A stretch of DNA of 41,525 bases from Saprospiraceae bacterium. GTDB lineage: Bacteria > Bacteroidota > Bacteroidia > Chitinophagales > Saprospiraceae. Positions 17,151 to 24,471 of the stretch are shown here, one piece after another. The notes beneath the pieces were generated by a model. The model had not been told where the DNA came from. It worked only from the letters and a program-made list of their open reading frames with translations, and ran no database searches. Position 1 is the first letter of the stretch; each line of letters opens with the position of its first letter. A program made the position numbers and the translations under genes. The stretch spans positions 1 to 41,525 of the forward strand of contig WFYJ01000214.1 of the NCBI GenBank assembly GCA_015490175.1, read 5' to 3'.

Positions 17151-17172
17151 TTTGCAGGGTTCGCCCTGCAAA
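17151..17172. promoter_or_regulatory. 22-bp palindrome overlapping the tatA -7 box
   Basis: A perfect 9-bp inverted repeat (TTTGCAGGG / CCCTGCAAA) around TTCG. Its distal arm shares four bases with the -7 box at 17169-17176. The predicted transcript start lies inside it, so it is better explained as a DNA operator than as a full RNA hairpin. Confidence 0.55.
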
Positions 17173-17176
17173 AGTA
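17169..17176 (-). promoter_or_regulatory. -7 promoter box for tatA
   Basis: Minus-strand TACTTTTG, an exact TAnnTTTG match, 35 bases upstream of the tatA ATG. Confidence 0.6.
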
Positions 17177-17250
17177 AGCCTTTTCGATTGGCTGCGAGCT
17201 GACTTTCAGCAATGAACCCGCTGCATCTGAAGGGATCAGCCGCCAGAAAG

Positions 17251-17479
17251 TTTATACTCAAATCAAAGTGGTTTGGGAAATCCTGTCGCAATGGTTGAGG
17301 GTGTAGCGTTGAGGGTTTAGAGTTTATAGTTTAAAGTTTAAAGTTTTTCTTGTTGACTATCAGTCATTTGTCAAATCATCGATTCCTCGGTTCCTCGATT
17401 GCTCAATCAAAAATGTCTATCGTCTATCGTCCATTGACTATCGTCAATAATTCCCGAACTGAATTGCGTTGAGTATAAA
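17251..17479. repeat. Intergenic element A with terminal inverted repeats (MITE-like)
   Basis: A 229-bp element whose ends, 17251-17279 and 17451-17479, are imperfect 29-bp inverted repeats; the outer TTTATACTCAA is perfectly mirrored. Between them are GAGGGTTTAGAG-type tracts, a segment with CGATTCCTCGGTTCCTCGATTG, and a segment of CTATCGTC words. It has no reading frame of note, no transposase and no clear target-site duplication. Its left end, middle and right end recur at 38140-38555. Confidence 0.75.
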
Positions 17480-17528
17480 ACCGCAACGATTTTTTTGAGG
17501 CGGCGCCGGCACTCCGGCCACGCGTCCC

Positions 17529-18485
17529 TTACTGCTTCAGGCCGATCTCGCGCAGGCGCTCGTCGAGGTATTCGCCAGCCGTGATGGGCTCGTAAGCCAG
17601 GGGCCGCTCCTCGCTCACGCACTGCGGCAGGCACGTCAGATCCATCTCGCTGCGCGGGTGCAGGAAGAACGGGATCGACAGGCGCGGCAGGTGCCACTCC
17701 TCGCGCGGCGGGTTGACCACGCGATGCGTCGTCGACTTGAGGTAGTTGTTGGTCAGGCGCTGCAGCATGTCGCCTACGTTGATGACGATCTCGTCATTCT
17801 CGGGCATGATGTCCACCCATTCGTCGTCTTTGGTCAGGATCTGCAGACCGCCGGCCGAAGCACCCACCAGCAGCGTGATGAGGTTGATGTCTTCGTGCTG
17901 CTCGGCGCGGATGGCCGACTCGGGCTCTTGCGTGATCGGCGGATAGTGGATGGCGCGCAGGATCGAGTTGCCCCAGGTGATGGGCTCGTCGAACCAGTCT
18001 TCAGGCAGATCGAGGTGCAAGGCGATGGCGCGCAGCAGCGCCGCGCCGGCCCGCTCGAATTCGCGATACAGCTCGATGCCCGTGCTGACGAAGTCGGGCA
18101 CCTCGGCTACGTGTACGTTGTCGGGATACTCCTTGCGCAGCGGATGCCCCTCGGGCAGCTCCTGCCCGATCTGGTAGAACTCCTTGAGGTCGCCCACCTT
18201 GCTGTGCCTGGCGTGCTCCTTGCCGAACGAGGTATAGCCGCGCTGGCCGGCCAGCCCTTCAATCTCGTACTGCTTTTTCACCTCTTCGGGCAGGGCAAAA
18301 AAGGCCCTGGCCCGATCGTAAAAGCGAGCGACCAGCTCTTGCGGAATGCCGTGGCCCACGACCCCCACGAAGCCGATCTCGTGAAAGGCTTTGCCCAGCT
18401 TGTCCACGAATGCCTGGCGTTGCCCGGCCGTGCCGTGCACAAACTCGCGCAGGTCCACGACGGGAATGTGGCGTTTTCTGCTCAT
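17529..18485 (-). CDS. 2-oxoglutarate/Fe(II)-dependent oxygenase, isopenicillin N synthase-like family
   Basis: A 318-aa oxidoreductase of the IPNS/2OG-Fe(II) superfamily. Seen: the N-terminal DIOX_N region (IPVVDLREF, FHEIGFVGVVGHGIP), then the double-stranded beta-helix core with the iron ligands His197 and Asp199 (EQHEDINLITLL) and His254 (STTHRVVNP), and Arg268-x-Ser270 (PRLSIPFF), the usual 2-oxoglutarate carboxylate clamp. The core is complete, so an active enzyme is expected; the substrate cannot be told. Many bacterial members with this architecture are only annotated by family. The ATG at 18485 starts the conserved region; the open frame to 18575 is not supported. No biosynthetic cluster is adjacent. 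Confidence 0.9.
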   Translation of the reverse strand: MSRKRHIPVVDLREFVHGTAGQRQAFVDKLGKAFHEIGFVGVVGHGIPQELVARFYDRARAFFALPEEVKKQYEIEGLAGQRGYTSFGKEHARHSKVGDLKEFYQIGQELPEGHPLRKEYPDNVHVAEVPDFVSTGIELYREFERAGAALLRAIALHLDLPEDWFDEPITWGNSILRAIHYPPITQEPESAIRAEQHEDINLITLLVGASAGGLQILTKDDEWVDIMPENDEIVINVGDMLQRLTNNYLKSTTHRVVNPPREEWHLPRLSIPFFLHPRSEMDLTCLPQCVSEERPLAYEPITAGEYLDERLREIGLKQ

Positions 18486-18661
18486 TGCTTCTGTTTTGGT
18501 TGCTGATTGGTCTGGCGCTGTAAAGTTCCACTTTGCCAAGGGGTTTTGCAACCGGTAGCAGGGAGCCACACCCACCCTCTACGGCAAACCTTTTTCTGGC
18601 AAAAACTTGCGCATGTGAGCGATTATTTTTTTTGCATATCTGTTCACAAAAACATTTTATC

Positions 18662-18931
18662 ATGAAACAAAAACACCCAACTCTCGCTTTGTTACTCGCA
18701 TGCACTTTCGTCGGTGCCTTGATGGCCGCAACCAACTGTGAATGCGGCTCGCATGCTACGGGTATCACGGCGTACACCGTTTCCGGCGATGACTGCTGCA
18801 ATTCGGATGTAGCAGCAAACAGCGTCGGGTGGTACCACGAATATGTGGACCAAGGTGGGGTGTGGGCCTTGGTAAGTACTACGGAGATCAGTGCCACTGA
18901 GGCACAAAAGACTTGTTGTCATCCTTCCTGA
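18662..18931 (+). CDS. Small cysteine-rich secreted peptide, unknown
   Basis: An 89-aa predicted exported peptide I do not recognise. Seen: basic start and hydrophobic signal segment (about 1-23), then a mature part of roughly 66 residues with six cysteines in three close pairs: C26/C28 (NCECG), C45/C46 (DDCCN) and C85/C86 (KTCCHPS). An even count with paired spacing suggests disulfides or metal binding after export. Overall plan (signal, short body, C-terminal CC) recalls small secreted peptides of Bacteroidota such as the NVEALA group, but that motif itself is not present. The lipoprotein gene follows 18 bases later; both sit as a lone plus-strand unit between minus-strand genes. Confidence 0.65.
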   Translation: MKQKHPTLALLLACTFVGALMAATNCECGSHATGITAYTVSGDDCCNSDVAANSVGWYHEYVDQGGVWALVSTTEISATEAQKTCCHPS

Positions 18932-18949
18932 TCCAAAAATTTTTTACTC

Positions 18950-19531
18950 ATGAAAGCTCAATTTCTTATCCCCCTGGCCGTGTTTCTTCTTTGTGTTGGA
19001 TGTTTCCCTGGTGCTTCCGATGGCTGGAAAGCTGACCAGGTTGTCCAGCCGGCGGCGCCCCCTGCAGTGGCGGCCGGAATCGTGCCTGCGGACAACCCGC
19101 TTTTCCGGATTGCAAGTTTTCCTTCCGAGCACGACTGGCACGATGTAGATCGGTTCTACAAAGAAGAGCTTCCCCGCTATGCATCAACAGATTATTACTC
19201 CAGCCTCAGGCACATGGCATTGATCCATCTCGTCAATCCATTCCAGTTCCAGCAACATGCCGATCGCAAGACGCTGGAATATTATTTCGGCGAAATGCAG
19301 CAAGTGGATTTCATGGACTGGCAAGCATTCACTGCTGTGGCGGCCGCGCTCTTCCTGAAAGGATGGTCCCGCGAGCAGATCCAAAAAGCTGCCATGGACA
19401 GGTATGAGCGGAATATGGCTTTTATCCAATCTGCCACCGGATCGGAAAAAACGCTTGAATCTTTGAAAGAAAGCCAGGAAGAGCTTTTGCGCTTTGCCAA
19501 CAACTTCCCCAACCGATGGGGCAGTTACTGA
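18950..19531 (+). CDS. Lipoprotein of unknown function, cotranscribed with the Cys-rich peptide
   Basis: A 193-aa predicted lipoprotein with no family I can name. Seen: signal with lipobox CVGC (Cys18), an Ala/Pro-rich linker, then a mostly helical domain (about 55-190) with WHDVDRFYKEELPRYAST, YYSSLRHMALIHLVNPF and a C-terminal helix ESLKESQEELLRFANNFP. No catalytic motif is evident. It begins 18 bases after the Cys-rich peptide and is followed 24 bases later by a 13-bp terminator, so the two genes form one transcript. A more AT-rich, unsteady codon use than the neighbouring polysaccharide genes is suggested by eye, which would fit recent acquisition. Confidence 0.7.
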   Translation: MKAQFLIPLAVFLLCVGCFPGASDGWKADQVVQPAAPPAVAAGIVPADNPLFRIASFPSEHDWHDVDRFYKEELPRYASTDYYSSLRHMALIHLVNPFQFQQHADRKTLEYYFGEMQQVDFMDWQAFTAVAAALFLKGWSREQIQKAAMDRYERNMAFIQSATGSEKTLESLKESQEELLRFANNFPNRWGSY

Positions 19532-19555
19532 GCAACCGAATATCGACGCATTTCC

Positions 19556-19594
19556 ACAGCCCGAGACACCGTTCTGTCTCGGGCTGTATTTTTT
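19556..19594 (+). terminator. Strong rho-independent terminator of the peptide/lipoprotein unit
   Basis: A perfect 13-bp stem (ACAGCCCGAGACA / TGTCTCGGGCTGT) with a 6-nt loop, followed by A and six T. Confidence 0.93.
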
Positions 19595-19595
19595 C

Positions 19596-19625
19596 AAAAA
19601 AAAAGCGACCCCCGTTGGGGCCGCT
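19596..19625 (-). terminator. Terminator of the exopolysaccharide operon
   Basis: On the minus strand AGCG-x-CCCC / GGGG-x-CGCT with a 4-nt loop and one internal mismatch, followed by nine T. It faces the plus-strand terminator immediately to its left, so the two converging units are insulated. Confidence 0.85.
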
Positions 19626-19701
19626 CCAGCCTCGTGTATGCCCGCACTTGAACAATCAGGACACACAACAATCTTTCATCCTGTTTGCAGGGGACAGACC
19701 C

Positions 19702-20856
19702 CTACGAAACCAGGTCGGCATCGTGCCGGCAGGGTGCGTGTACATCGGTCGGAGGCAGCGGCTGTGCTGCCGCCACGGCCACCAGTTGTCGTTGCATCTG
19801 TGCCACCGAGAAGCGGGCCGCGAAGTCGCGGGCACGGGCAGCGAGGCTTGCGTACAACGCCTTGTCTTTGCGCAGCAGCTCGATGGCATGCGTCAGGGCG
19901 TCCAGATCGTGCGGATCGATCAGAAAGCCATTTTCTCCCTGATGTACCAGCTCGGCCGGGCCGCCGGCGGGTGGGGCAATGACGGGGATGCCATAGCTCA
20001 TGGCCTCGAGCAGCGTCATGCCAAAGGTCTCCACCCAGCGCTCGGGATGCGAGAGGTTGCACACCACGTCGGCGTGCTGGTAGAAGGGGTGCACGTCGCG
20101 CTGGGCAGGGAAGACCACCAGGTTGTCCGGCATCGGCAGGCCGCGCTGCCCGAACCAATGGCTGATGTCCTCCATTGTGGCATTGAGCACCAACACAAAC
20201 TGGCAGTGGGGCAGCCGGCCCGCCAGCGCCACGAACTCGCCGACCCCTTTGTAATCCTTTAGCGAGCACAGCATCAGCACAGTAAACGGGCGACGCATGT
20301 CGGGGTCGGTTTCTTTTTCATGGAGGGCGGCCTGCATCACGAACTCTTCGGGCAAGGCATTGTACACCACGCTGGAAGGCACTCCGGGCAGGCCTTCTTC
20401 TTTTTGCAAAAAGCGGGAAACGAACACGGCATGGTGTGCCGTATGGCGCGCCACGAAGCGCAACCACCGCTTCAGCACGGGCGGCCGCACCGAGGTCTCG
20501 TGGATGTGGTACACCACGCGATGGCCCATGAGGCGGGCGGCGAGGGCGGCGCCAAAAGGCATGAGCGTGTTGAGCCAGAACACGACCCCCTCGGTGCGGC
20601 GGTAGCGCCACATGGCTGCAAACAGCCACACCTGGGCCCACAGCAGCGCCCACAGGCGCAGCCATTTGTTGTCGTAAAAACGGTATGGTATTTTGCGGAA
20701 GCAGGCGTCACATTCACTCAGGAAGCCGGGACCTGCACTGGCGTACAGGTCGACTGCCCAGCCTTGCCGCCGGAAGCCGGCGATGGCCGTGGCCAGCACG
20801 CGCGGGCTGCCGCTGTAGTCGTTGAGCAAATGGACGGCGACGATTTTCTTTTTCAT
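19702..20856 (-). CDS. Glycosyltransferase family 4 (GT-B)
   Basis: A 384-aa retaining-type sugar transferase, last gene of the exopolysaccharide operon. Seen: an N-terminal Rossmann half starting KKKIVAVHLLNDYSGSPRVL with the Gly/Ser acceptor loop, HIHETS (118-122 region), and a C-terminal nucleotide-sugar half with SLKDYKG (198-204), the EX7E motif Glu276...Glu284 in ETFGMTLLE and the PAGGPAELV donor loop. It acts at the cytoplasmic face of the inner membrane. The start at 20856 is preferred; an ATG four codons upstream (20868) is also possible. The much longer open frame upstream is the antisense or alternate-frame shadow of the preceding glycosyltransferase. Confidence 0.9.
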   Translation of the reverse strand: MKKKIVAVHLLNDYSGSPRVLATAIAGFRRQGWAVDLYASAGPGFLSECDACFRKIPYRFYDNKWLRLWALLWAQVWLFAAMWRYRRTEGVVFWLNTLMPFGAALAARLMGHRVVYHIHETSVRPPVLKRWLRFVARHTAHHAVFVSRFLQKEEGLPGVPSSVVYNALPEEFVMQAALHEKETDPDMRRPFTVLMLCSLKDYKGVGEFVALAGRLPHCQFVLVLNATMEDISHWFGQRGLPMPDNLVVFPAQRDVHPFYQHADVVCNLSHPERWVETFGMTLLEAMSYGIPVIAPPAGGPAELVHQGENGFLIDPHDLDALTHAIELLRKDKALYASLAARARDFAARFSVAQMQRQLVAVAAAQPLPPTDVHAPCRHDADLVS

Positions 20857-20891
20857 GACAAGGTGCATTTTCCGGTTTTGGGCAAAGGGGT

Positions 20892-22229
20892 TCAGACGAA
20901 ATAGCTCTTGGCGGCCCACTTGCGCACGGCCACAGGCAAGCGGCGCGGCGGCTTCGAGACGATGACGCGCTCGTCCATCATGATATCGCGATAGCAGGCC
21001 ACAATGTCCCTGGCCTTGACGTCGTAGGTATAGCATCGCTGGTAGCGCAGGTGGGCGGCCTTGCCCATCTGGCAGCGCAGTTTCGGCTCGTGCAGCAGGC
21101 GTCCCAGCCCTTCGGCAAAAGCTGCGATGCTCTCCTCGTAGGTGGTGTAGGGCACACGGAAGGCACAGGTGTCGTCGGTGAACTCGCCCGGGCCGTAGTT
21201 GCGGAAGCACAACACGGGCAGGCCATACGACATGGCCTCGACCACCACCATGCCGGCACCTTCGTGCGAGGGGAAGAGGAAAGCCGAAGCCGAGTTGTAG
21301 TAATCCTCCAGCTCGCGGCGGTCGAGCCAGGGCACGAAGCGCACGGCCCCCTCGGGCAGGTCGCACTCCTGCACCATCTTTTTCAGGCGCGCCTCCTCGG
21401 GGCCCCGCCCGATGAGCACCAGCTCCAGACTGCTGCGGATGGCCCGGGGCTGCGCGTGGTAGAAGCGCGCAAAGGCCCGGATGGTCACGTCAAAGCCTTT
21501 GAGCGGCACGAAGCGCCCGATGCTCAGCACCCTGAACTTGTCGCGCTCGACCTGCCGGCGATGGGGCGGCTCGGTAGCCGTAGGCGGGATGCGCACTTCC
21601 TTCTCCGGTGGCAGGGGCAGCACCTGTGCCACGCTGCTGTTCATGGCCAGTATCTTGCGCGCCTTGCGGATGGTGATCTTGAGGAACGGATCGAGCTTCC
21701 AGAACATTTGCTTGAGCAGCCACAACCGCCGATCGGCCAGCCAGGCGCGCCACCCGTAGGGGCGCAGCCAGGGCGCAGGAATCTTGTGGTGATGCCCGAT
21801 AGGACCCCACACCAGCGGCTTGCCCAACCGCCACAGGAACGAGGGCGTCCAGTCGTTGTGGAAGTTGAGATGGTGGGCGATGTCGAACGAGAAGCCCTTT
21901 CGCCGGATGAACGACACCACGCCCATGTGCCACAGGTAATGATACAGCATGGCACCGCGGCTGCCCCGCTTCCAGAAGCGCATCCAGGCCGGCAGGTCGT
22001 AGTACGCAAAGTGGAGCGACACGTGGGGCGGCAGCGGGTTTTCCTTGAGAAACTGCCGGATGGCCGGCGCATTGTTCTTGCGCGTGATGGCAATGACGGG
22101 CGTATGCTCGGCCACGTGCCGGATGATGTTCCAACCCGAACCGTCTTCCGAGCCCTTGTAGGGATTCACCGCATAGGCCGTCATCAGCACGGTGGGCCGC
22201 AGGGGCGGTTGCTCGTGTACCTGCTTCAT
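20892..22229 (-). CDS. Glycosyltransferase family 4 (GT-B)
   Basis: A 445-aa GT4 enzyme of the polysaccharide cluster. Seen: MTAYAVNPYKGSEDGSGWN near the N terminus (16-34), a pattern common in GT4 enzymes of Bacteroidota surface-glycan loci; GRFVPLKGF (238-246) with the donor-phosphate Arg and Lys; and EX7E Glu323...Glu331 in HEGAGMVVVEAMS. A second ATG at 22262 would add 11 residues; 22229 is preferred because the added residues are not typical. The sugar transferred cannot be told. One near copy of the iterated 13-mer lies inside (21107-21119). Confidence 0.9.
   Translation of the reverse strand: MKQVHEQPPLRPTVLMTAYAVNPYKGSEDGSGWNIIRHVAEHTPVIAITRKNNAPAIRQFLKENPLPPHVSLHFAYYDLPAWMRFWKRGSRGAMLYHYLWHMGVVSFIRRKGFSFDIAHHLNFHNDWTPSFLWRLGKPLVWGPIGHHHKIPAPWLRPYGWRAWLADRRLWLLKQMFWKLDPFLKITIRKARKILAMNSSVAQVLPLPPEKEVRIPPTATEPPHRRQVERDKFRVLSIGRFVPLKGFDVTIRAFARFYHAQPRAIRSSLELVLIGRGPEEARLKKMVQECDLPEGAVRFVPWLDRRELEDYYNSASAFLFPSHEGAGMVVVEAMSYGLPVLCFRNYGPGEFTDDTCAFRVPYTTYEESIAAFAEGLGRLLHEPKLRCQMGKAAHLRYQRCYTYDVKARDIVACYRDIMMDERVIVSKPPRRLPVAVRKWAAKSYFV
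21107..21119 (+). repeat. Near copy of the iterated 13-mer (one mismatch)
   Basis: GCCCTTCGGCAAA, antisense inside the glycosyltransferase gene. Confidence 0.45.
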
Positions 22230-22273
22230 GGTCGTTCTGGTTAAAATGGCAGAATTGGTCAACTCAAGTACTT

Positions 22274-22286
22274 GCCTTTCGGCAAA
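22274..22286 (+). repeat. Iterated 13-mer, intergenic copy within the EPS operon
   Basis: Exact copy between the acyltransferase stop (22300) and the glycosyltransferase start. Confidence 0.75.
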
Positions 22287-22299
22287 AGGGGGATGCGGC

Positions 22300-23052
22300 T
22301 CAGCCCGAGGCGGCCGCCGGCACCTCCTCGACCGGAGGCGGCATGGTGTCCTGGTCGTCCGGAGCGATGTGCTTGAGCACGCGAGCCGGCACGCCGCCGA
22401 TGACGGAATCGGAGGGCATGGATTTGGTCACTACGGCGCCGGCCGCGATGACGCAGTTGTCGCCGATGGTGACGCCGTCGAGGATGGTCACCTTCGAGCC
22501 GATCCAGCAGTTGCGACCGATGCGGATGCCTTTGCGCGTGACGCCCTGCAACCGGATCGGGCGGTCGCCGCAGCCGAAGTTGTGGTTTTCCGGATGGCAG
22601 CTCAGGTACTGCCCGATGATGCAGTCGTCGCCGATTTCGAGGCCGCCGCCCCCGCCCAGGTAGGCAAACTCGCCGATGCCGACGTTGTTGCCGATGCGGA
22701 TGTAGCTGCCCACGTGGTCGAACGAGGTGGCCGCCACGATGCGGCTGAAGGCCCCGATGCGCACGTTGTCGCCAAACATCACCGGCCGGCGCGACAGGGC
22801 GCTGACGAAGACGTGGTCTTCGAGCTGCACCCACCGGCCGAAGTGGATGTTGGCCAGGTTGAAAAAACGCACACCACGGCCAAGGAAGAGCATGCGGGGC
22901 ACGCGCCCGTAGAGCAGCAGGCGCCAGGCGCGCAGCCAGGCCAGGCCCTTGGTCCAGGCCAGCGACAGTATCTGGCCGGTAGTGATGGAATCGTCCCAGC
23001 GGAAATGGGGATTCTTCCGCCGAACGAGGCGTTGCAATATCTCCTTTAGCAT
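22300..23052 (-). CDS. Left-handed beta-helix (hexapeptide-repeat) acyltransferase
   Basis: A 250-aa trimeric-type O- or N-acyltransferase, probably acetylating a sugar of the exopolysaccharide. Seen: an N-terminal helical region (1-55), then hexapeptide repeats from about 70 to 220 (FGDNVRIG, RIGNNVGIG, LEIGDDCIIGQ, IRIGRNCWIGSKVTI), the catalytic-type His in CHPENHNFG (His157) and the closing loop VTIGDNCVIAAGAVVTKSMP with GGVPARVLK. The tail after 228 is a Pro/Glu-rich extension. The start at 23052 fits the conserved N terminus; the longer open frame upstream is the shadow of the kinase fusion. Acetyl-CoA is the usual donor. Confidence 0.9.
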   Translation of the reverse strand: MLKEILQRLVRRKNPHFRWDDSITTGQILSLAWTKGLAWLRAWRLLLYGRVPRMLFLGRGVRFFNLANIHFGRWVQLEDHVFVSALSRRPVMFGDNVRIGAFSRIVAATSFDHVGSYIRIGNNVGIGEFAYLGGGGGLEIGDDCIIGQYLSCHPENHNFGCGDRPIRLQGVTRKGIRIGRNCWIGSKVTILDGVTIGDNCVIAAGAVVTKSMPSDSVIGGVPARVLKHIAPDDQDTMPPPVEEVPAAASG

Positions 23053-23087
23053 AGCTTTTCTTTTTCCGGGGGGTATTTGGCTTTCGC

Positions 23088-24386
23088 TCAGGCAATCCGG
23101 ATGTATGCACGTACCAGCGTGTCGAGGGTACGTTCCATTTCCACGTTCTCCAGGGGCAGATAGACGGCATGGTCCGTCCGTCCGCTCAGGTCTTCGAAAA
23201 GTCGCTTGTAGCGTCGCGTCAGTTCGCCGATGGTGGCGGCGTCGAGTTCTCGCTTGCGCGCCCGGATGAGGCGCGCATCGGCATAGAGAAACACGTTCAG
23301 GTCGGGCTCGAAGAGGAATCGGTACAGCCAGCGCGGCAGCCACTCGTCGAGTTCGAGGTTGGTGCGCCGCGCATCCACGATGAAGTCGAAATAGTAGCGG
23401 TCGTACAGGACGATATAGCCGCGCAGCTTGTAGCGCAGCAACACGTAGAACTGTCCGATCAGATAGTCGGCGAAGTAATAGGCAAAGCGCAGCAGCGACA
23501 GCAGTTTGCTTTTGTTTTGTCCCTGACGCGGCAGGCGCTGCACACTCAACTGCTCTGCTTTTTGCTTGCCGTAAATCCAGGCGCTGAGGATCGGCAAGAG
23601 GGAAGGGCGGTGCCGCAACACCACGACCTTCTGCCGGTAGCGCTTGCGCAAAATGTCGGCAAAGGCTTCGAGGATGGTGCTCTTGCCGGCGCCATCCACG
23701 CCGCTGAAAGTGATGATGCGTCCGCGAGGGTGCATCAGGTCGCGCAAAGTATCCCAAGCGTACCACAGCATATGCCGCGCACGCGCAAAAAGGCGGTTTT
23801 CAGGCAAGCGGCGCACATAGGCCAGCAAGCGCCGATGCACCGACGCATCGTATTCCGCCATCTCGACGAAATCAGTAAAGGTGGTGCCGTATTTGGCATT
23901 CAAATATTCGAGCAAAAACTGCTGGCGCTCCGCGGGCAGATCCTTGTACCAGAGCAGGTATTTGGCAGGAAGGCCGGAGCCGTTCAAAACATTGAACAGC
24001 AGCACGTGCTCCAGCATGGTCAGGTCGCTGTACGTGCTGATGCCGTTGACGATCTGCTTGTTGGCCATCACTTCCCGATTGGGCAGATAGATGAGGTTTT
24101 TCCGAATGAGCCGATAGAGCAGATCGACCTGCAGGAAGCTCCCGTCGGTGAAGAAGACAAACGCCTGCGTCATGTGGTGGCGGCGGCGCAAGCGGTAGGT
24201 AAACACCTCGCCCTGCTGCCGCAACCACTCCTCGAAGTCGTAGTCGTCGCCGTCGGGCAGCAGCACATCCAGATCGGACGACTCGGCCAGCTCGTGCAAA
24301 TCATGGCGCAGGTACTTGAGCAGGTAGTACTCGCGCCCCTCGAGCCATCCGAGCAGTTTTTCCGTAAAGCGGTTGCGTGCACTCAT
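23088..24386 (-). CDS. Nucleotidyltransferase-like/thymidylate kinase-like fusion protein
   Basis: A 432-aa two-domain protein. N-terminal part (about 1-200) has a nucleotidyltransferase-like pattern: ESSDLDVLLP with Asp38 and Asp40 and a third acidic residue at Asp88 (FLQVDLLYRL). C-terminal part (about 222-432) resembles dTMP kinase: P-loop GVDGAGKST (229-237), DRYYFDF (329-335) and a basic lid RARKRELDAATI. dTMP kinase itself is about 210 aa and single-domain, so this is not the housekeeping enzyme. Sitting between an APH-fold kinase and an acyltransferase in a glycan operon, it may phosphorylate or nucleotidylate a glycan, lipid carrier or precursor; that role is inference. All key P-loop residues are present. 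Confidence 0.75.
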   Translation of the reverse strand: MSARNRFTEKLLGWLEGREYYLLKYLRHDLHELAESSDLDVLLPDGDDYDFEEWLRQQGEVFTYRLRRRHHMTQAFVFFTDGSFLQVDLLYRLIRKNLIYLPNREVMANKQIVNGISTYSDLTMLEHVLLFNVLNGSGLPAKYLLWYKDLPAERQQFLLEYLNAKYGTTFTDFVEMAEYDASVHRRLLAYVRRLPENRLFARARHMLWYAWDTLRDLMHPRGRIITFSGVDGAGKSTILEAFADILRKRYRQKVVVLRHRPSLLPILSAWIYGKQKAEQLSVQRLPRQGQNKSKLLSLLRFAYYFADYLIGQFYVLLRYKLRGYIVLYDRYYFDFIVDARRTNLELDEWLPRWLYRFLFEPDLNVFLYADARLIRARKRELDAATIGELTRRYKRLFEDLSGRTDHAVYLPLENVEMERTLDTLVRAYIRIA

Positions 24387-24471
24387 CGTCTGTTCTTTTC
24401 GTTCAGCAAGTCGGTTGGCGGTTTCGGCAGAGGAATTGCGATTTGTGTTCCTTTTTCAAATCAATTGAAAA

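Noticed and set aside
17251-17479. CRISPR array or attachment site suggested by repeated words
   Set aside because: No regular repeat-spacer periodicity, no cas genes, and no tRNA or integrase nearby.
17507-17521. Terminator of the 2OG-oxygenase gene
   Set aside because: A perfect GCCGG/CCGGC hairpin is present, but on the minus strand it is followed by an A run, not a T run.
23088-24386. Housekeeping thymidylate kinase (tmk)
   Set aside because: The protein is twice the usual length with an added N-terminal domain and lies inside a glycan operon.
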